Under the pieces are notes generated by a model. It did not search any database. It saw nothing but the letters and a program-made list of their open reading frames with translations, and was not told the DNA's origin. DNA of 64,000 nucleotides from NCBI GenBank assembly GCA_013339895.1, contig JABACO010000006.1:2457319-2521318 (forward strand), read 5' to 3'. Position numbers and translations under genes: made by a program. Of this stretch, positions 46,986 through 57,574 are shown in pieces; positions within the stretch are counted from its first letter, which is position 1, and each line of letters opens with the position of its first letter. Source of the DNA: Ephydatia muelleri (taxonomy: Eukaryota > Porifera > Demospongiae > Spongillida > Spongillidae).

Positions 46986-48866
46986 TCACCAACCAGAATA
47001 CCAGCCATAACGGGAGGGGGCGTGACGTGTCCGTTTTGGGTAGCGGTCTTGTGCAGGGGGCGATTGGCGTATCCGTTTCTGAGGTCTCGACATCGGGCTC
47101 TTTGTTGTCACGGTCTCTGACTGAGAAACTGTGCCATCAGAATTGATACCAGATGGTGTGCTGTTTAGAAGTCCCGCGTCACCTGGTGCAGTATTTGTCT
47201 GTCCATCAGTAGCAGGGGTCTGTTCAGTGGGCGTGTCGACTGCCGGCTCCTGCAAGGTACCAGGTTGGTCCGCCTTACGAGTCACATTTGTCTCTGTGGA
47301 ATCCACCATGACGTCATGATCATCATCTTCAAAGAACTGAAGATCACTCCCAGGAAACTGAACAGGCTGCTCATTCGCATCAGAATTGTGCAAATCCTCC
47401 CCCACTGGTTTCATCCGTATGTCGGCTGGGCAAGGCTTCAACCGATCGAAGTGTACTACGACTCTCTTTCGTGAGCCAGGGCGTTTATCTTGGATCCTAT
47501 ACACAACAGACGATAGCTTTTTAATGATTTTAAATGGGCCAGTCCACGGGCAGTGTAGCTTTCGTGATCTCCCCCTCGGCACCACCGGGTTGTTTAGCCA
47601 CACCAAATCTCCAACCTCGTACTCTTGACCGTGCACTCTTCTGTTGTACAGTTCTTCTGATCTCATTGCTGTTGCATGCATGTGTTTTCGGGCCTTCGTA
47701 TAAGCACTTTCCAGTGTATCTTTTAATGTCTTTACATACTGATGAGGTAGCACGGGTTCTGTTGGACAAGAGCCATACATAATATCCACAGGAAGTCTTG
47801 CAAGGCGACCGAACATTAAGTAGAACGGTGTATAACCTGTGGACGGTTGAACAGATGTATTGTAGGCCATACAGACCTTCCTGAGGTGCTGTTCCCAATT
47901 GCTAGGGTCTTCCTCTACAGTACTAGCAAGCATGGCCAGCATTGTGCGATTAAATCGTTCAACAAGTCCGTCCGATTGGGGGTGGTAGGGTGTAGTGCGT
48001 GTTTTGTCGATCTGCAGCAAACGACACACTTCCTGCATCACGTTGGCCTCAAACTGCCTCCCCTGGTCCGAGTGCAGCTGTTCTGGAACTGAAAACCTGC
48101 AAAAGAACTCATCGACCAGTTTATTTGCCACGGTCACCGCCTCTTGATTGGGGATCGCGTAAGCCTCGACCCATCTGGTAAAATAATCAGACGCCACCAG
48201 GATGTAAGTGTTTTCAGTTTTAGAAGGGGTCAATGGTCCAACAATATCGACCGCAACCAGCTGCAACGGGTACCCTGCTGTCACACTCTGAAGCGGGGCT
48301 CTGCTCTTGCGAGAGGGATTCTTTCTTGCTGCACAAGTTGGACACGTCTTGCACCATTCCACAGCATCTTCCGAATATCCGGGCCAGTAGAACCTCTCAC
48401 GCAATCGATTCAGGGTTTTTGCTTCTCCCAGATGCCCACCAAATGCCCCTTCGTGCAGCTGTTTCAATATCTGGCACCTGGCTGCCTTCGGAACCACTAC
48501 TTGTACGTTAGAGTTTCCTTCATCTTCATGATACCTGTACAGAATTCCATTCTTGAACAACAACTGTTCCCACTGTTGTACGAGCTGGTTAAATTCCCTG
48601 CTTTTACCCTTGCAGAAACTGGTATCAGGTACTTTTCTCGAAATCACCGACTGAAGAATAGGTCCAACGTCTTCGTCAGCACCCTGGAGCTCTCGTATAT
48701 TGCTGAGCGGCTCTTTGCTGGCCTGGACGGTACAGGCTTTGGCACCGTCGCTGCAAGAAAACTGGGAGGGAGGCTTTATCTTTGGAGGACATTCACTCTT
48801 GTCTGCGTTTTGCAGGCGAGATAAGGCATCTGCATTTTGGTGGCACTTTCCCCTCCGATGCACCAT
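46986..48866 (-). CDS. Ty3/Gypsy integrase region
   Basis: 626 codons. N-terminal end of the RNase H/integrase linker (NADALSRL), an H2C2 zinc-binding region (H-x-G-x2-GGHLG ... CKTCPTC), the DDE catalytic core (VAVDIVGPLTP, HSDQGRQFE, HPQSDGLVERFNRT), a GPY/F-like module (WTGPFKI) and a long Ser/Thr/Pro-rich C-terminus without an obvious chromodomain. It lies in a different frame from the upstream pol piece, overlapping it at 48793-48866. In most Ty3/Gypsy elements the two are one frame, so this is either a defect or a second recoding point. Confidence 0.9.
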   Translation of the reverse strand: MVHRRGKCHQNADALSRLQNADKSECPPKIKPPSQFSCSDGAKACTVQASKEPLSNIRELQGADEDVGPILQSVISRKVPDTSFCKGKSREFNQLVQQWEQLLFKNGILYRYHEDEGNSNVQVVVPKAARCQILKQLHEGAFGGHLGEAKTLNRLRERFYWPGYSEDAVEWCKTCPTCAARKNPSRKSRAPLQSVTAGYPLQLVAVDIVGPLTPSKTENTYILVASDYFTRWVEAYAIPNQEAVTVANKLVDEFFCRFSVPEQLHSDQGRQFEANVMQEVCRLLQIDKTRTTPYHPQSDGLVERFNRTMLAMLASTVEEDPSNWEQHLRKVCMAYNTSVQPSTGYTPFYLMFGRLARLPVDIMYGSCPTEPVLPHQYVKTLKDTLESAYTKARKHMHATAMRSEELYNRRVHGQEYEVGDLVWLNNPVVPRGRSRKLHCPWTGPFKIIKKLSSVVYRIQDKRPGSRKRVVVHFDRLKPCPADIRMKPVGEDLHNSDANEQPVQFPGSDLQFFEDDDHDVMVDSTETNVTRKADQPGTLQEPAVDTPTEQTPATDGQTNTAPGDAGLLNSTPSGINSDGTVSQSETVTTKSPMSRPQKRIRQSPPAQDRYPKRTRHAPSRYGWYSGW

Positions 48867-51012
48867 CGAATTCTTGGATTTGTTCCAGCCATCGCGCCAG
48901 TTGCCCCTCAGGCTCCTTCATGCTGTAAATCCACTGTAGAGAGCTGTGATCTGTTCGAAGTATAAAATGGTGGCCTAACAGGTAAGGCCTGAAATGTCTC
49001 ATAAAGGTAACCACTGCCAATAATTCTTTCCTGGTTACGCAGTACTTTCGTTCAGCCTTACTGAGCGTGCGACTAGCATATGCCACCACCCTCTCCAAGC
49101 CGTCGTGTTCTTGCGATAAGACTGCTCCAATTCCGGTCTCACAAGCATCTGTATCAAGGAGAAAAGTTTTACTGAAATCTGGAAATGCGAGAATGGGAGC
49201 AGCAACCAGCCTAGATCTCAGTTCCTGAAAGGAAATAGAACACTCTTTCGACCAATCGAACTCACGTCCTCGTTCAGTGAGCTGGTAAAGGGGCTTTGCA
49301 ATGGTAGCAAAACTCTGGATGTAATTTCTATAATATCCTACCAGACCCAGGAACTGCTGAACGTCGCGTCCCGAGGTAGGAACAGGCCACTTCGACACAG
49401 CGTTAACCTTCTCAGGATCGGTGTGAATTCCATCTCTCGTAACGACATGACCAAGATACACAACTTTATCCTGGAACAGTGAACATTTTGAAGGCTTTAG
49501 CTTCAGTCCTGCCCGACGCAGTCTCTCTAACACAAGTTTCAGGTTTTGAAGATGACGCTCGAAGGTTTTTCCCATGATGACTATATCGTCAATGTAGACG
49601 AGACAGCGTTCCCACTGGATACCAGAGAGCACCAGGTCCATCAACCTTTGGAACACTGCAGGGGCATTACACAATCCAAAAGGCATAACTTTAAATTCAA
49701 AAAGTCCCTCCCTGGTACAGAATGCAGTTTTGTGCCTATCTTTCTCTTCTACCTCCACCTGCCAGTAGCCGCATAGGAGATCCAAAGTGGAGAACCACTT
49801 TGACCCACTCAATGCTTCCAAGGTATCGTCCACTCTTGGAAGGGGGTAGGCATCTTTCCGGGTGACAGAATTTAACTTGCGGTAGTCAATGCAGAACCGG
49901 AGAGATCCATCCTTTTTCGGGACTAGAATTATTGGAGATGCCCAGGGACTTGACGATGGTTGGATGATATCCTTCTGGAGCATATCATCGATCATCTTTT
50001 TTGCTTGCTCCCTCCGAAATGGTGGAACCCTTCTGCACTGCTGCCGAATGGGGTGACTGGTACCTGTATCGATGGAATGCTTAACAACACCTGTGCGACC
50101 CATATCGTCACTGCTCTCAGCAAATACATCTGCAAATTCTACTAGCAACTCATACAACCGATGTTTCTCTTCAGATGTCAAGTCACCAGCACTTCTATCA
50201 GCCATATCATGCAGCAAACCACGCTTACATGAAGAGACTTCAAATTCTGCTGGTACATTGCTATCTTCCCTTACTGGTGCCACCATCATTTCATCAAATG
50301 GTATAGCTGTGGCCACATTTGTTCCCTTGTGGATGACTGCCTCTGTTGGTAGGGGGTTGATGATAAGTATGGGTACTTGCCCACCTGGCAATGAGGTCAC
50401 CAGGGCTCCAGCCACCAGGATTGGAAGGTCGAACCGTGAACCTTCAACCAACCATACACCTGTTCCATCAGTTGATGAAACAGTAGCTGTGGTTTGAATC
50501 TCACTGAAGGGCGGAATTGCCAAAGTTTCCACCAAGGCTACCCGCTGTAGTTCACTGCGTCTGTCAGTGTGATCTGAGACCTTCCCTGGCACCTTTTCCA
50601 GTGGTACTGTCACATTTCTGAATTGGAGGATATTCTTAGGCAAATCAATAACACCTTCAAACTTCCTCAGAAAATCTAATCCAATAATACAATCTACACC
50701 CAGTGCATCAACAACAACAAAATCAGACACAAAGGTTGTACCAGCAATGTCTAGGTGCAAGGTTGTTACCCCACACACTGAAACTGGGCTACCTTCAACA
50801 CCAACCAGCTTGTGTCCATCCCAAGGTGACAGGCTACAGCCGTGTTCTCCTTCCAATTGACACCACACTGTCCTCTTAAACAAACTCACTGTGGCGCCAG
50901 TGTCTATCATACATTGAACTGTCTTGTTTCTAACAAAAGCTGTTATACAAGGTGATGATGCAGGGTTAATTGCCAAACTACAATGGACCATTGTATTTTG
51001 TCCCTCATGCAC
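48793..51012 (-). CDS. Ty3/Gypsy protease, reverse transcriptase and RNase H
   Basis: 739 codons. Aspartic protease motif DTGA at residues 37-40, reverse transcriptase with PKKDGSLRFCIDYRKLN, MPFGLCNAP and YIDD, then RNase H with DTDACETGIGAVLSQ and RTDHSSLQWI. There is no ATG at its start: the frame runs open upstream through the end of gag, which fits synthesis by frameshifting from gag. The frame breaks at the RNase H/integrase junction. Confidence 0.95.
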   Translation of the reverse strand: MHEGQNTMVHCSLAINPASSPCITAFVRNKTVQCMIDTGATVSLFKRTVWCQLEGEHGCSLSPWDGHKLVGVEGSPVSVCGVTTLHLDIAGTTFVSDFVVVDALGVDCIIGLDFLRKFEGVIDLPKNILQFRNVTVPLEKVPGKVSDHTDRRSELQRVALVETLAIPPFSEIQTTATVSSTDGTGVWLVEGSRFDLPILVAGALVTSLPGGQVPILIINPLPTEAVIHKGTNVATAIPFDEMMVAPVREDSNVPAEFEVSSCKRGLLHDMADRSAGDLTSEEKHRLYELLVEFADVFAESSDDMGRTGVVKHSIDTGTSHPIRQQCRRVPPFRREQAKKMIDDMLQKDIIQPSSSPWASPIILVPKKDGSLRFCIDYRKLNSVTRKDAYPLPRVDDTLEALSGSKWFSTLDLLCGYWQVEVEEKDRHKTAFCTREGLFEFKVMPFGLCNAPAVFQRLMDLVLSGIQWERCLVYIDDIVIMGKTFERHLQNLKLVLERLRRAGLKLKPSKCSLFQDKVVYLGHVVTRDGIHTDPEKVNAVSKWPVPTSGRDVQQFLGLVGYYRNYIQSFATIAKPLYQLTERGREFDWSKECSISFQELRSRLVAAPILAFPDFSKTFLLDTDACETGIGAVLSQEHDGLERVVAYASRTLSKAERKYCVTRKELLAVVTFMRHFRPYLLGHHFILRTDHSSLQWIYSMKEPEGQLARWLEQIQEFDGASEGKVPPKCRCLISPAKRRQE

Positions 51013-51035
51013 TTGGTCCCTAGTGGTGAGGGGTT

Positions 51036-51926
51036 CTAGTTTCCCTGCTGCTTCGAGCGGTTGCCCTCAGCAGCAGTGCAGTTTCTTGCAATATGACCAA
51101 CTTGCCCGCATTTGTAGCATACAATTCGCTTACCACGACCCTCAACTCCAGTACCAGTCGTCCGCATTGGTCTCCGAGTCGCAGCCGCATCTCCGAAGGA
51201 AGATTCCAGCCTCTCCAGCCGTGCTGACAATGTTTTCAGCATTTCTAAGACCGTGTCCTGGCCGCTGCTGGTTGACAACGTAGCAGCAATACTCTGGGCC
51301 CCTACTTCTTCTGCAACCGTTGCAGCGTTCACTTCTTGTCTCACTCCCGGGCGGAGATACGACTGTATCTCCAGCGTTGCGGTGACTGCTTCATCAACAG
51401 TCTTCGGCTCTCTCTGTCTAACAGCAAATGCAACCTGGGGGTTATCAAGCTCACCGAGGTATCTTTCTAGAGCAAGCAATTCTTTCGCTTTTTCATCCAG
51501 CTCTGGTAAAGCTTTCTCCGCTAGGACTCGCAGCTCGTCCGCGAAATCGCTCCAAGATTCGTCTCGCTTGCGCCTCCTGGCCTGAAATTCAACAAAATAC
51601 AATTTCCGCTTACTGTCTGGCTCAAAACGTTTTTGGAGCGCTTCCTTGGCTGCTTCGTAGTTCTGTTTGGTTTCAGGGGAAAGTCGCTTCCACGCAGTCT
51701 GCGCTTTCCCGGTTAGCCGCACTGGCAACCACAGCCGCTTCTTTTCGCTATCCCATCCATTTACCAGAGCAGCAGCTTCAAAATGGTCTATCCACTCTGC
51801 CCAATTTGATAGACCTGAGAACGAATCTGGCGACACGAGAGGGCGACTAGCGCCAGCTAATTCGCTCCGGAAGACAGGCTGCGTTGGCTGAGCAGCCGCT
51901 TCGCCCTCTTCGCCCGGTTCCGACAT
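51036..51926 (-). CDS. Ty3/Gypsy Gag
   Basis: 296 codons from ATG 51926, which lies 18 bases inside the 5' LTR. The middle resembles retrotransposon gag capsid (W-x5-H-F-E, WKRLSPETKQNYE, LRVLAEKA), with a CCHC zinc knuckle (CYKCGQVGHIARNC) near the C-terminus for RNA binding. Stop TAG at 51036-51038. Confidence 0.9.
   Translation of the reverse strand: MSEPGEEGEAAAQPTQPVFRSELAGASRPLVSPDSFSGLSNWAEWIDHFEAAALVNGWDSEKKRLWLPVRLTGKAQTAWKRLSPETKQNYEAAKEALQKRFEPDSKRKLYFVEFQARRRKRDESWSDFADELRVLAEKALPELDEKAKELLALERYLGELDNPQVAFAVRQREPKTVDEAVTATLEIQSYLRPGVRQEVNAATVAEEVGAQSIAATLSTSSGQDTVLEMLKTLSARLERLESSFGDAAATRRPMRTTGTGVEGRGKRIVCYKCGQVGHIARNCTAAEGNRSKQQGN
51039..51045 (-). promoter_or_regulatory. -1 ribosomal frameshift site (G GGA AAC) before the gag stop
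   Basis: In gag frame the last codons are GGA AAC TAG, preceded by G, giving the canonical slippery heptamer GGGAAAC directly before the stop. A shift of -1 here enters exactly the pol frame, which is open from this point. Confidence 0.8.
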
Positions 51927-51942
51927 CCTGCCGTCTACGCCA
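51925..51942 (-). other. Primer-binding site, tRNA-Ser type, overlapping the gag start
   Basis: TGGCGTAGACGGCAGGAT begins two bases inside the 5' LTR. It matches the inverse of the 3' end of common eukaryotic serine tRNAs with CCA, as I remember them, with one mismatch. Its last two bases are the AT of the gag ATG. Confidence 0.65.
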
Positions 51943-51944
51943 CG

Positions 51945-52128
51945 TGTAGTGCTATTGCCGAGTGAGTCTTATAGCAAATCACGGCAATTGTATAATTATC
52001 AGCAGACCGCTATAAAAGGGCAGTCATAGGGTTTATATACATTTACCAGCGCATGCGTAGGGCTGCACAGCTGAACACCCACGCATACGTAGATACACCA
52101 AAAATATATGTCCAATAGCATCGCTACA
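51945..52128 (-). repeat. 5' LTR of the Ty3 element
   Basis: Same length and sequence as the 3' LTR. Confidence 0.95.
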
Positions 52129-52172
52129 CTGGCATACCACTGGCATGCATGTAGTACACATGATGCTTATAC

Positions 52173-52380
52173 CTGACATGATCATCCATTTCTTGTGTCT
52201 GGGCCGAGAGGTTGACGCTGACGATATGTTCTCTTAGCTTGCCGCTAGAGTTCGGCTTGGCCTCAAGGCCACGCCTACTTCTGTAGCACAGGCACCCCAC
52301 GCACACGATCACGGCCAGCGATGCGGCTGCCACGATGACCTCCACTGCTAAAATAGCGCCCGCGCAACCAACTGTCGCGT
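52173..52380 (-). CDS. Transmembrane exon of a receptor-like gene
   Basis: Acceptor CTCTCAG before 52380, donor GTATAAG after 52173. Encodes ATVGCAGAILAVEVIVAAAS continuing as a hydrophobic helix to VCVGCLCYRSRRG, then a basic/polar tail. The exon starts in phase 1 and ends in phase 2. Upstream (ectodomain) exons are not identified; downstream it matches the phase of 46321-46438. The Ty3 element inserted 45 bases into the intron. Confidence 0.5.
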
Positions 52381-52399
52381 CTGAGAGAAAAGAAAACGC

Positions 52400-53162
52400 G
52401 CGTTTCGAAAGTTCTAATTTCTCCCTCCCCTCCCCCACACAGCACACGCATACGCACGCACACACTCTCACTCCTAACCTCTCTTCGCTATGTTTATAAA
52501 TGCATCAGGGAACGTCTTTTCCCCATATCGTTCAACAGCAACTTACCTGGACAATTCCAAGCCATCACCCGCGACCTTCTTGATGCTAGGTATGGGTTGC
52601 CAACAATTGCATGCGTGGTCGCTGAATTAAGGTCCACAGGGTGTGTGCCTGTAATGCATGGTTGAGGATTTATAAATTCCACTGCTAAGTGCCCATGCAT
52701 GACGTAACTTCCAGCCATGCATTGCTAAATACGTAAACCGGCCTTAGCTGACAACATCAAACATGCGCCACTACAGCTGTATAATAGAAACATGTTTTCC
52801 TATACAAAAAGAACAAACTAGACCTCTATTTCAGACAAAGAGAAGCAATGAAGGACCCCCCTATGGACCCTCCTATGGACCTCCTATGGACCCTCCTATG
52901 GACCCCCTATGGACCCCCTATGGACCCCCTATGGACCCCCTTTGGACCCCCCCCCTCCCCCCTATCCAATACCTACTGAAAATACGCAAGAACGCAGTGT
53001 AGAAACCATGGAGGGTGGGAGCCCTGCGCGAACGTGGTGGAAAAGCGTCAAAGCTAAACCCTATTATCACAGCACAAACCCGATACCATAACACCTAACG
53101 GTCTTAAAATAAGCAAAGACACAGCCCAAATCAAGGCATGCAAAACACACAAAGCATATACG
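52400..53162. other. Non-coding stretch with an 11-base tandem repeat
   Basis: Bases 52853-52952 are nine or so copies of CTATGGACCCC with CCT variants. No gene supported. Confidence 0.7.
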
Positions 53163-53407
53163 ATGCGCGCTGGCCGGTGTAACAGGATAGCTTGTCCCCC
53201 CGGATAGGCTGTCCCCCTACGGACACCCTATCCTAGTATACGTTGTCCGCCTTTAGGATAGCTTGTCCCCCCTTGCAACTTCGATCTTTTGGTTGACCGT
53301 TCGGATGACACCTACAGTGGACAGTTTTTTTTAGATTCGCCACGTGTTCTCAAACGCAGTCGACGTCGGAAGCCTGTGACAGAATTGTTCCCATTGGTTC
53401 TATAAGA

Positions 53408-56400
53408 ATGAACGTTGAAGATCAGGAAGTACCAATCTACAACGAGTATCTGAAACACGGTGAGTATCGGGTGGATGCTAGTAAATCAGAAAAGCGGGCG
53501 ATTCGCAGAAGAGCACACAGTTTCGTGATGAAGGAAGGCTTGCTCTATCTCAAAAGCAATACGGCCGACATGACAGAAAAGCAATGGATTGTGAATAAAG
53601 AGGATCAAATGAAGGTGATCTTATCTTGCCACGATGGGAGTTTTTTAGTTGACGATATGCGCATGCAGCTGCGATACGGGCACTCGTAATTTATTTTACT
53701 AGTCTCCTCCTTAATTCTTGTGATATTCAACTAAGGTGGTGGTCATTTTGGACGTGACAAGACTCTACAGAAGATTTGCTCACGGTTCTATTGGCGCGAT
53801 ATGACAAAGCACATAAAAGAATATGTAAATACTTGTAAAGTCTGCCAAAAGACCAACCCAAAACTGCACAAAGAGGTTCCAGTTCTACATCCAATTGCTG
53901 TAAAAGCTGGTCTGGCATCAAGTAGGAATTGACCTCGTAGGTCCACTTACGCTCACAAAGAGAGGAAATAGGTATGTTGGTTTAAACGGCATATGAATGG
54001 AACGTACTGTGGCTTTAATCCGTACAAGTGTTGCAGCTGTATATAGTGATCATTGGGAAAAAAAATGGACTTAGAATATAAAATACCAATTCTGCTTAAA
54101 CAATGCACATATACAATTCCAGAAAATGATCATAGTTCTGGTGCAGTTAATCGAATAGGCACATTTTATCATTATAGGTTCATGAGTTTGCATCCACAGC
54201 AAATAAAAATTAAATAACTAAGACATGTTCTAGTTTCAGGAATGACTGTTAACTGTTTTGGGATGACTTCCTCTCCTATTGTGCTTAGAATTATGTTTAG
54301 TTTGGCAGGGTTATAGTACTGCGATATCAGAAGAAGGAAAGTGCATTGTTGGTCAAACAAAACTGGTTTACAGGGTAAGATTGACCTAGAGTCAACATTT
54401 TAAATGATTGCAGCCTGCTTGTGATACTCAAACACTGCTATGATGTTAACACATTTTGATAAGAGTATTATTACTTTCATTAATACAGATACCTTGCAAC
54501 ATGTACACAGCAAAAACAGATTGATGCATGTCACTCGATATCAATAATAGGGCACTCGTTTTTTGAAAAACGAGTGCCCTATTATCGATTTCAAGTGACA
54601 TGCATCAATCTGTTTTTGCTGTGTACTGACTATTTTTCTAAGTGGCCAGAGGCCCAAGCTCTTCCAACAAAATCAGTTGAGGGTTTAGCTCATTTTCTCT
54701 CTCACTCATTACATGGTTCGGATGCTTCAGTGTCTGCATATCTGACCAAGGCCATGAATTTGTCAATGCTCTCAATGATAAACGTTTTGAAATGGCAGGT
54801 ATTGAAGACCGAGTATCTAGTGCTTATCACCCTCAAACAAATAACCTTGACGAGCAGATGAATCAGACAGTGACCAAAGCTATTGTGAAGTATCTCAACC
54901 CTGAACAGGATGATTGGGATGAGCACATGATGCTATTTTGTTTTCCTATTGTACAAGTATAAATGCATCAACAAAATTTGCACCATTTTACTTGATGTAT
55001 GGTAGGGAAGCAGTGCTTCCAGTCTAACTGCAAATGACAAATCAGACAGTGGAAAAGCTGCATGTGGATAGTGATACAATGCAATTGTATGTTGCATATG
55101 TAGAAAAATGAAGCAAGAATTATTTCCTGTGGTTGACCTGAACATTAAAAAAGCACAGAAGCAAAAGGCTTACTGCGATAAAAGACACAGATCAGAAAAG
55201 TATCAATTAGGGGACCTTGTGCTTGTGAAAAACATGCAGAATGTATATAGGAAAGGAGGAGAATCAGATGTGAGATGGACAGGTCCTTACTCAATCATTG
55301 TGATCCATGAAAAGGGATTGTATAGCCTCCAAAACTGTAATGGAAAAATGCTTGCTAAGAAGATAAATGGAAGCAGACTGAAACTGAAATAATAGAGCGC
55401 AAAGGAAACTATAAGCAATGTTTCTAGTCAACAGGTAATGGACTACAGAGATGAGGATGAAGATATTCAAATCCTGACTGAAAAATGTACTACATTGCCT
55501 GATGATGTTTAAAATGAGGAAGGAACACAGAATAAAAAAACTTTCAGCTGTTATTAGTCAGTGTGCTTTAAAGGAGAACTCAAAAGGGGTGACAGGTTAC
55601 AATCAAGATGAAGATGACTTCACTATTCACAGTAAACACTCCTTGTTGACAGCTAAAGCTAATTCTTCTCTTGATGACCAGCTGTACTCTTCACATCTAC
55701 TGCGCTTATGGAGAACAGGTGCTGCTATGTTGGCATATTGTGCTGATGAAGATGAATTTGATGTAAGCTAATTACACCTGTTTGATTTTAATTAAAATAC
55801 TTTTATCTCACAGCCCTCAAGTATGCATTTCAATGAAGGTGAGTTTGCACTAAGCAGAGATCTGATGGTAGATTTGTGGCTACACTCTCGTCAATACGAT
55901 AAGATGAGTCCATTAAGGGAGGTTTGTGGTGGTGACTTTGTCATTTGCAATGATGGGTTGCATGAAAGCTTTATGGAATTCAAGAAAGGTGTAACCTATT
56001 AAGAATTGTTGAACAAATGGATCTCTTGACTTATTGGATCAAGACCTGCAAAATAACATCAATAAAAGAAGTTTCCCTAATGGATAATGCATACTGTTTG
56101 ATGTCACCTGCTGACTTGGATGCACTGTGTGAATGGGTATATGACACTAGAAAACAATGGAACAAAACAGAAATGAAGTCATGCTCACCAGCAAAGAGTA
56201 AGACATGATATTGTTACTAATATCTGTATGCATGCATGTGTTGATTTACATTAAAATATTGCAACATTATTAGTTAGTTTTATATTCCTTCATAGTTATT
56301 AGTTTATTTTGTTTAAATTATTGAATTTGACCTCTCCAGGCAATGCTGTAACTAGGTGCTCATTGGATGAAGAAATGAGAAATACTGTCTTATCCAGTAC

Positions 56401-57077
56401 TGGATGGCTTGATGACATCATCATCAATCAAGCTCAAAGCATTCTTAGGGAACAGTTTGGAACAGCAGGATTTCAAAATACTACACTAGGAACTTGGTTA
56501 GTGTTTGATGTTATTAGAAGTGAGTTCATCCTAATACTGCACAATGGTAAAAACCATTTCCACTATTGCATCAACAGTCAATCCTTTACCAATCACTGTC
56601 ACAATGTACTATTGATCAGATTTGTGCTGTGATGTTTTCCACCAATGATGCAGTAGATGTTATAGATTTATTGATGTAGAGCAGCAGACCAAAAATTCTG
56701 ACTGTGGTGTGTATGCAATAGCATATGCCACAAGTCTCTGTTTCAGTGAGGATATTAGTTGTATTCAATTCTGTGTCAGCAAAATGAGAAGCCATTTAGT
56801 AAGTTGCCTTGAAAAGGGCCAAACGTCTCCTTTCCCGAGCATCTGTAGGAATGTTTCAAAATGTTCAGAGGTGGCACAAGAGACAATTCAGATCTCCTGT
56901 AGCTGTCGAATGCCACGAGTTGGTAGAATGATTCAGTGTTGCTGTTGCAAAGAATGGTATATCATAAGAAGTGTGAAAACGTCACAAGGAAGGAACTGGC
57001 ATCCTCTTGGAAGTGCAGGCTGTGCACCCACAGGTGAGATCTCCACCACTGCTAAGATAGTAAAAGTCCTGATGTAG
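53408..57077 (+). pseudogene. Ginger1-type transposase: integrase, GPY/F, Ulp1-like protease, PHD finger
   Basis: ATG at 53408 opens an N-terminal region. H2C2 zinc-binding follows at about 53735-53850 (GGHFGRDKT, CKVCQ). The catalytic core has WHQVGIDLVGPLTL (53910-53960) and, after an intron of about 640 bases, TDYFSKWPEAQALP (54627) and HPQTNNLDE (about 54830). A GPY/F module (RWTGPYSI) is at about 55270. A Ulp1/SENP-like cysteine protease spans about 56309-56830, with WLDDIIINQAQ, the His in NGKNHFHY and QQTKNSDCGVYAIAYA. A PHD finger (CSC...CCCC...H-x2-C...CxxC) is at 56890-57030. Frame breaks occur near 53905, 54740, 54950, 56600 and 56960, so this copy is probably dead. Integrase plus Ulp1 plus PHD is known for Ginger1; the assignment rests on that set. 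Confidence 0.75.
54503..54626. repeat. Near-perfect 60-base-arm hairpin at an intron/exon edge
   Basis: The arms start GTACACAGCAAAAACAG and end with the inverse, with about four mismatches near the middle and a two to four base centre. The right arm runs into the integrase exon (FLLCTD), so the left arm is an inverted copy of the end of the intron plus exon start. Confidence 0.9.
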
Positions 57078-57574
57078 CAGCAGATGGATTCTGTGGGTGT
57101 TGAATTGAGAGAGCATTCTTTAACAAAAAGGTATTGAACCCTACACCCCTCAAACAGACAATGCCTTGCTACAGTTCCCACGAGGCTCAAAGAAATGAGG
57201 GATCTTAGAAGTCAAATATGCCTACCTACTGTACCCCACTTATTACATCTGCCACTGGAGACTTAGGAGGCAACAGTTCAAACCACATGGCTGCCTTGCT
57301 GTCTGCAAAGTGGGGGGGGCCGCCATTTATACATGTATGCTCAACCATGGCCTGAATTGGCTGCCATCTTACCTTCTCCCTCCATTGTGTACATCTCTAC
57401 AAGGGCATGATCATCCATGGGTCATGCTTTCAAACACTAAGACTCATCTGCTGACCTCACTGCAAAGGTCGCACAGACCTCCCCCTTATTTATATTAAAT
57501 CCTCTGTCGTTTCCAGTGTATTTTTTATGTACATTTGTACTTGGAAGCAAGACCCACTTTTATGTAATGTTAAA

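Larger units (their letters stand above)
46762..52128 (-). mobile_element. Ty3/Gypsy LTR retrotransposon, complete, young
   Basis: Two 184-base LTRs (46762-46945 and 51945-52128), identical as read, each starting TGTAG and ending CTACA, flanked by the four-base duplication CTGG (46758-46761 and 52129-52132). The internal region carries gag, protease-RT-RNase H and integrase on the minus strand. It sits in an intron of a host transmembrane gene. Identical LTRs imply recent insertion. Confidence 0.95.
53177..57080 (+). mobile_element. Ginger1-type DNA transposon, 5' end and gene
   Basis: TGTAACAGGATAGC at about 53179 has the TGTNR start expected of Ginger elements. The motif AGGATAGCTTGTCCCCC recurs at about 53256, as a subterminal direct repeat. 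The downstream gene has the Ginger1 domain set. I find no matching inverted repeat after 57080, so the 3' end is lost or displaced by LINE sequence. Confidence 0.55.

Noticed and set aside
48144..48824. 226-codon plus-strand frame inside the Ty3 element
   Set aside because: Antisense shadow of the integrase frame, with no motif of its own.
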